This document shows, piece after piece, positions 43,930 to 47,074 of a stretch of DNA of 47,074 bases. The position numbers and the translations under genes are program-made. The stretch spans positions 1 to 47,074 of the forward strand of contig JABFVM010000230.1 of assembly GCA_013362785.1 (NCBI GenBank). The letters are read 5' to 3'. Source of the stretch: Streptomyces sp. Its GTDB lineage: Bacteria > Actinomycetota > Actinomycetes > Streptomycetales > Streptomycetaceae. A model generated the notes under the pieces. That model was not told where the DNA came from. It ran no database searches and was given only the letters and a program-made list of their open reading frames with translations. Within the stretch, counting starts at the first letter, position 1; every line of letters begins with the position of its first letter.

Positions 43930-44487
43930 TCACACCATCGATGCCGTTCCGGCCGGCGGCGGCCCCGGCACGTCGGGGAGTGACGGCCGGATCAGGTCGG
44001 CGAGCTGCCGTATGGTGGGCACATCCATGAACCGGCGCATCTCTATCGCGACGCCGAATTCCTCCTCCAGTGCGCTCAGAATGCGCATGACCGCGACGGA
44101 GTCTCCACCGCAATCCAGGAAATCGTCTTCCGTACCGATTCTGTTGACACCGAGAACACCCACCCACAGTGCCGCCAGGCGGTCTTCCAGCGGACTCCGC
44201 GGCGGTGTGTACACCGCGCAGTGTCCGTGGCTCACGGCCTCCAGGATGTCGGCCTTTTCGGGCAGGGTGGTCAGCGGGCCATCTACGACCCAGATGCCAA
44301 CAGGTGGACATGATGGCCCGAGTAGACCCATGACGTGGTTGCGCAGGGTGATCTCATCGCAGTAGTCACTCAGAGATACGACCGCGATCAGCACATCTGT
44401 GTCGTCGTGGACAACGGAAGCGGTGAGGGCCTGGGTCACGCATTCATGTTCCAGAAGAACTGCCGTTACCTGCTCGGGTGTCGCCAT
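43930..44487 (-). CDS. truncated A subdomain fused to a carrier domain (Asub-T)
   Basis: 185 residues. The first about 85 residues resemble the small C-terminal subdomain of an NRPS A domain: TAVLLEHECVTQALTASVV, then IWVVDGPLTTLPEKADILE near the A10 position, with a Lys. The rest is a carrier domain: DDFLDCGGDSVAVMRIL holds the phosphopantetheine Ser. There is no A core, so the protein cannot activate an acid itself. It has a GAGAGGG ribosome site and is the first gene of the minus-strand run. It may be a carrier that keeps the subdomain as a docking surface for a separate ligase, or a relic of a full A-T module. Confidence 0.82.
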   Translation of the reverse strand: MATPEQVTAVLLEHECVTQALTASVVHDDTDVLIAVVSLSDYCDEITLRNHVMGLLGPSCPPVGIWVVDGPLTTLPEKADILEAVSHGHCAVYTPPRSPLEDRLAALWVGVLGVNRIGTEDDFLDCGGDSVAVMRILSALEEEFGVAIEMRRFMDVPTIRQLADLIRPSLPDVPGPPPAGTASMV

Positions 44488-45452
44488 GGTGTTGCCCTCT
44501 CATATTCGTCGTCCGGCATCGTCCGACCGGCCTTCGGGCGTAACGACCGACCGGCCGACAATCCCGCCGGCTGCAGACCGGTCCATTACTGGAGCATCCA
44601 ATATGCAGGTGGCCGGTTTAAAACCGCGGACCTAAGGCCGCTACTCCATCAATCCGGACCGAAAAGTTCAAGCAATGAGCCGGGACAGAGATTCACCCGC
44701 GCATTCACCGGTGTCAACATGCGTCCGATAGTCCATCATGAGTTTTCGGCCATCTCCCCGAACAGAGGATGTGGATCGCAGCCCCTCTTTCGACAGCGGA
44801 CAGTGACGCTCACCATCCGTCACAGCAGCCCCTGTAGCACACCCTGACACCCCGTCACCTGCAACGATGTGAAGGGATCAGCGAAGAGGCGCTTGTCTCA
44901 ACGGGACACACGGAGAGTCCCTGAGCACCTCCGGAGCACACCTCAGTGACTTGACCAAAAAGAAGCGAAAACCCGGCTGCCACCCTTGCGCAACGCGCTT
45001 GAAAGCCACACGATCATCGCGGCCAGTAAGCGCTATCTGTACATTCTCGGCCTCGATCCATCCAGGGACTTGCGTAGTCTCGTGATTTTGGATCGTTGCT
45101 CATCAGGGAAAGTCCAGGAGGTCCAGCGGGTGACGGAAGGGATCGTAGGGTTTCGCGGAGGTCGGCCGTGAGCTTCGCATGGCCTGCCGCGCGGACCAGT
45201 TGATTCGCAAAGCTGCACAGGACCTGGCACGTACCTCTTGCATCGCGACCATATCGACCGACGACAAAGAGATGCGGCTTCGGTTTCCGTCGTTGCATCC
45301 GCCTACCCGCTTGGAACGGTCACGCCGAGAACGAGGCCCCACCGAAAGTCAACAATGCTCCGTAAGCCCAGGACGCCGCCTCCGGCCGACCTGACGCCTA
45401 TCGTTGCTCCTCTTCTTCCAGCGAGCTGAGCTGCAACTGATCGCAGTGATTC
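44488..45452. other. about 1 kb without a convincing gene
   Basis: This divergent region between the cluster and the plus-strand aminomutase gene contains only short frames with atypical composition and no ribosome sites. It holds one dyad near 44614 and is lower in GC than its surroundings near 44900-45100. I found no tRNA, no complete transposase and no clear terminator. Confidence 0.6.
44614..44626. promoter_or_regulatory. dyad CGGTTT-A-AAACCG upstream of the carrier operon
   Basis: A perfect 6-base inverted repeat with one central base, 127 to 139 bases before the Asub-T start. Its size and AT-rich centre suit a regulator-binding site. No clear -35/-10 pair could be placed next to it. 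Confidence 0.35.
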
Positions 45453-45518
45453 ATGGCCGCCATTACCCCTGAAGAAATCGCCGCTGCGGCACCGCAGGTC
45501 ACCACTGCTCCTGAATAG
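45453..45518 (+). CDS. possible 21-residue peptide before the aminomutase gene
   Basis: ATG at 45453 opens a 21-codon frame rich in Ala and Glu (MAAITPEEIAAAA start) that ends with TAG immediately before the TTGACA of the aminomutase promoter. The codon use is coding-like, but the ribosome site is weak. It could be a leader or small peptide, or chance. Confidence 0.25.
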   Translation: MAAITPEEIAAAAPQVTTAPE

Positions 45519-45548
45519 TTGACACGTGAAAAGTTCCTAGGATATAGG
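45519..45548 (+). promoter_or_regulatory. promoter of the aminomutase gene, leaderless type
   Basis: A perfect TTGACA (45519-45524), 18 bases, then TATAGG (45543-45548). The ATG at 45558 is nine bases beyond the -10, so transcription would begin at or within a base or two of the start codon. No ribosome site is present, in keeping with a leaderless message. Confidence 0.6.
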
Positions 45549-45557
45549 CATGCGCCA

Positions 45558-46955
45558 ATGACGAACGTCTCAAGGTACGGCAGATCACCCGCCACAATCG
45601 TGCAGCCCTACCACTACCAACGTCGCACCCTGAGCGACCCCGACTGGACCCGGTTCCCCGGCTGGCAGGACGTCACTGCCAGACAATGGGCCTCGGCACA
45701 GTGGCAGCGCGCACACTGCGTAAAGAACATAGAGCAGCTGCGTGTGGTGATGGGCAACCGGCTCCATGAGCGGTTCTACGCCGACCTGGACCGCGATATG
45801 CGGGAGACCGCGACGATGTCGATGCTGTTGCCCCCGCAGATGCTCAACACAGTGGTGCCCGGGATCGACGAGGCCGGCCCCGGAACATGGACCGATGCGT
45901 TCTACGCTGACCCCGTCCGTCGCTACATGCTTCCGGTTTTCTCCGAGCGGCGTACCGACTGGCCATCCCACCCCCTCGCCACCCGAGACTCCCTATATGA
46001 GCACGACATGTGGGTCGTCGAAGGACTCACCCACCGCTATCCCACCAAGGTTCTCGCCGAGCTCCTGTCAACGTGCCCTCAGTACTGCGGGCACTGCACT
46101 CGAATGGACCTTGTCGGCAAATCCACCCCATCCGTCGATAAGCGACGTCTGACCGGCAGGCCAGTCGACCGGCAGACCGCCATTCTGGAGTACCTGCGAA
46201 ACCAGCCCAATGTTCGCGACGTAGTCGTCTCAGGCGGGGACGTAGCGAACCTGCCGTGGCGGCGCCTGGAGCACTTCCTCGACGGGCTGCTCGACATCGA
46301 CACCGTACGCGACATCCGTATAGCCACAAAGGCGCTCATGGGCCTGCCGCAGCACTGGCTGCAGAACGAGGTTGTCGATGGCATTGGGCGGGTAGCCAAA
46401 CGCGCCATCGATCGGGGCGTCAATTTTGCGATTCATACCCACATCAACCACGTCAACTCGGTGACCCGGACGGTGGCCAAGGCAGTCGCCGCGATGCGGG
46501 AAGCAGGTGTGCGCGATATACGCAATCAGGGCGTACTGATGCGTGGGGTCAACGACACCTCGACCGACCTACTCGATCTATGCCTGGCAATGCAGGGCGA
46601 GGCGAATATTCTTCCTTATTACTTCTACATGTGCGACATGATCCCAAACGCTGAACACTGGCGGACCTCAGTGGCACAAGCGCAGGACCTCCAAGCCGCG
46701 ATCATGGGTTACCTACCCGGATATGCAACACCCCGGATCGTCTGTGATGTTCCGCTGGTTGGCAAGCGCTGGGTCCATCAGGCAGTCGAGTACGACCAGG
46801 AACTTGGGATCTCATACTGGACGAAGAACTACCGGACATCAATGGATTCCGAGGAATCGCACCCGATGACGCGCCGCTATCCATTCTATGACCCCATTGA
46901 CACACTTCCGCCCGCCGGTCAGGATTGGTGGTTCAATTCTTTCCGCTCTCACTGA
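45558..46955 (+). CDS. lysine 2,3-aminomutase-like radical SAM enzyme (KamA family)
   Basis: 465 residues. The iron-sulfur cluster motif CxxxCxxC is C173, C177, C180 (CPQYCGHCTR). The PLP lysine is K403 in DVPLVGKRW. The two acidic residues that hold the side-chain amine of lysine in known enzymes appear kept as D360 (YMCDM) and D397 (VCDVP). These enzymes move the alpha-amino group of L-lysine to carbon 3, giving beta-lysine, using PLP and S-adenosylmethionine. The ATG at 45558 is preferred over a TTG at 45519, which is part of the -35 box. It runs opposite to the cluster but may supply beta-lysine to it. A related substrate such as arginine is possible. Confidence 0.9.
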   Translation: MTNVSRYGRSPATIVQPYHYQRRTLSDPDWTRFPGWQDVTARQWASAQWQRAHCVKNIEQLRVVMGNRLHERFYADLDRDMRETATMSMLLPPQMLNTVVPGIDEAGPGTWTDAFYADPVRRYMLPVFSERRTDWPSHPLATRDSLYEHDMWVVEGLTHRYPTKVLAELLSTCPQYCGHCTRMDLVGKSTPSVDKRRLTGRPVDRQTAILEYLRNQPNVRDVVVSGGDVANLPWRRLEHFLDGLLDIDTVRDIRIATKALMGLPQHWLQNEVVDGIGRVAKRAIDRGVNFAIHTHINHVNSVTRTVAKAVAAMREAGVRDIRNQGVLMRGVNDTSTDLLDLCLAMQGEANILPYYFYMCDMIPNAEHWRTSVAQAQDLQAAIMGYLPGYATPRIVCDVPLVGKRWVHQAVEYDQELGISYWTKNYRTSMDSEESHPMTRRYPFYDPIDTLPPAGQDWWFNSFRSH

Positions 46956-46983
46956 AACTCCGAAAGCACGACACGAACTGCTC

Positions 46984-47074
46984 ATGAGTGAAGACGAACC
47001 CAGCCATCCTATTGACCCGAAAACTCAAAGGGTTCTCTTCAAGGAAGTAGCGGATGTGTGGGCCGCCGGAGTAG
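46984..47074 (+). CDS. start of an unknown gene, cut by window end
   Basis: An ATG 28 bases after the aminomutase stop opens a frame beginning MSEDEPSHPIDPKTQRVLFK and remaining open to the window end (30 codons). The gap is short, so it may be co-transcribed with the aminomutase gene. Too little is visible to name a family. Confidence 0.5.
   Translation, partial: MSEDEPSHPIDPKTQRVLFKEVADVWAAGV

Noticed and set aside
45014..45342. Short minus-strand frames of 60-95 codons in the gap before the aminomutase gene
   Set aside because: No ribosome site, no recognised family and several overlapping frames of equal quality. I could not confirm a transposase remnant.
45519..45557. TTG start for the aminomutase, 13 codons longer
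   Set aside because: The TTG is part of a perfect TTGACA -35 box and has no ribosome site, so the ATG at 45558 is preferred.
2804..46955. Assignment to a known beta-lysine product such as streptothricin, viomycin or negamycin
   Set aside because: The PKS modules, C-T-E protein and split carriers do not fit what I know of those pathways. KamA alone is not diagnostic.
1..47074. CRISPR array, tRNA, rRNA or complete insertion sequence
   Set aside because: I saw no regularly spaced repeats, no cloverleaf-like sequence with conserved T-loop and no intact transposase with terminal repeats.

Overview
The window looks like part of a Streptomyces or closely related actinomycete chromosome. GC is very high, third codon positions are GC-rich, GTG and TTG starts are frequent, and the P450/ferredoxin pair at the left edge is of a typical streptomycete type. 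Almost everything from 2804 to 44487 lies on the minus strand in long runs of overlapping genes (ATGA, GTGA and TAATG junctions). I read this as one biosynthetic gene cluster for a hybrid non-ribosomal peptide / trans-AT polyketide with sugar or aminopolyol tailoring. I do not recognise the product.

Layout. 1-2700 is flanking DNA: a partial 3Fe-4S ferredoxin, a CYP105-like P450, a small membrane protein and a decayed GNAT acetyltransferase. 2804-8229 is a tailoring and export group: HAD phosphatase, MFS protein, zinc alcohol dehydrogenase, class III aminotransferase and family 2 glycosyltransferase. 8370-12363 holds a DUF1349 protein, an OtrA/TetM-type ribosomal protection GTPase (probable self-resistance) and a FAD oxidoreductase. 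12406-22509 holds a type II thioesterase with a Cys nucleophile, an adenylation domain interrupted by a methyltransferase, a lone carrier protein, a free-standing methyltransferase that looks cut out of an interrupted A domain, a C-T-E NRPS without an A domain, a second Cys-type thioesterase, an MFS exporter and an MbtH protein. 22499-34049 is the core: a discrete acyltransferase, a KS-KR-ACP protein, a KS-ACP protein, a canonical thioesterase and a T-C-A-T NRPS. 34258-44487 adds a luciferase-like monooxygenase, a stand-alone condensation domain, a StrR/NovG-type ParB-domain regulator, a nucleotide-sugar epimerase/decarboxylase, a second glycosyltransferase, two free-standing AMP ligases and small carrier proteins, one of which carries a frameshift. 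After about 1 kb without a convincing gene, a lysine 2,3-aminomutase (KamA) gene runs on the plus strand from 45558, followed by a gene cut by the window end.

How the genes may work together (inference). KamA would convert L-lysine to beta-lysine. The A domain of the T-C-A-T NRPS has lost the usual alpha-amine-binding Asp but keeps a diamino-acid-like pocket, so beta-lysine is a reasonable candidate substrate. The AMP ligases and small carriers would supply a starter unit. The two PKS proteins, fed by the discrete AT, would extend the chain; one KR has lost its catalytic Tyr, so a keto group may remain. The interrupted A-M-A enzyme, lone carrier and C-T-E protein would add a methylated amino acid (cysteine-like code) with possible epimerisation. 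No synthetase carries a terminal thioesterase, so release must use a discrete enzyme, and two of the three discrete thioesterases have Cys instead of Ser. The ribosomal protection gene suggests that the product acts on the small ribosomal subunit.
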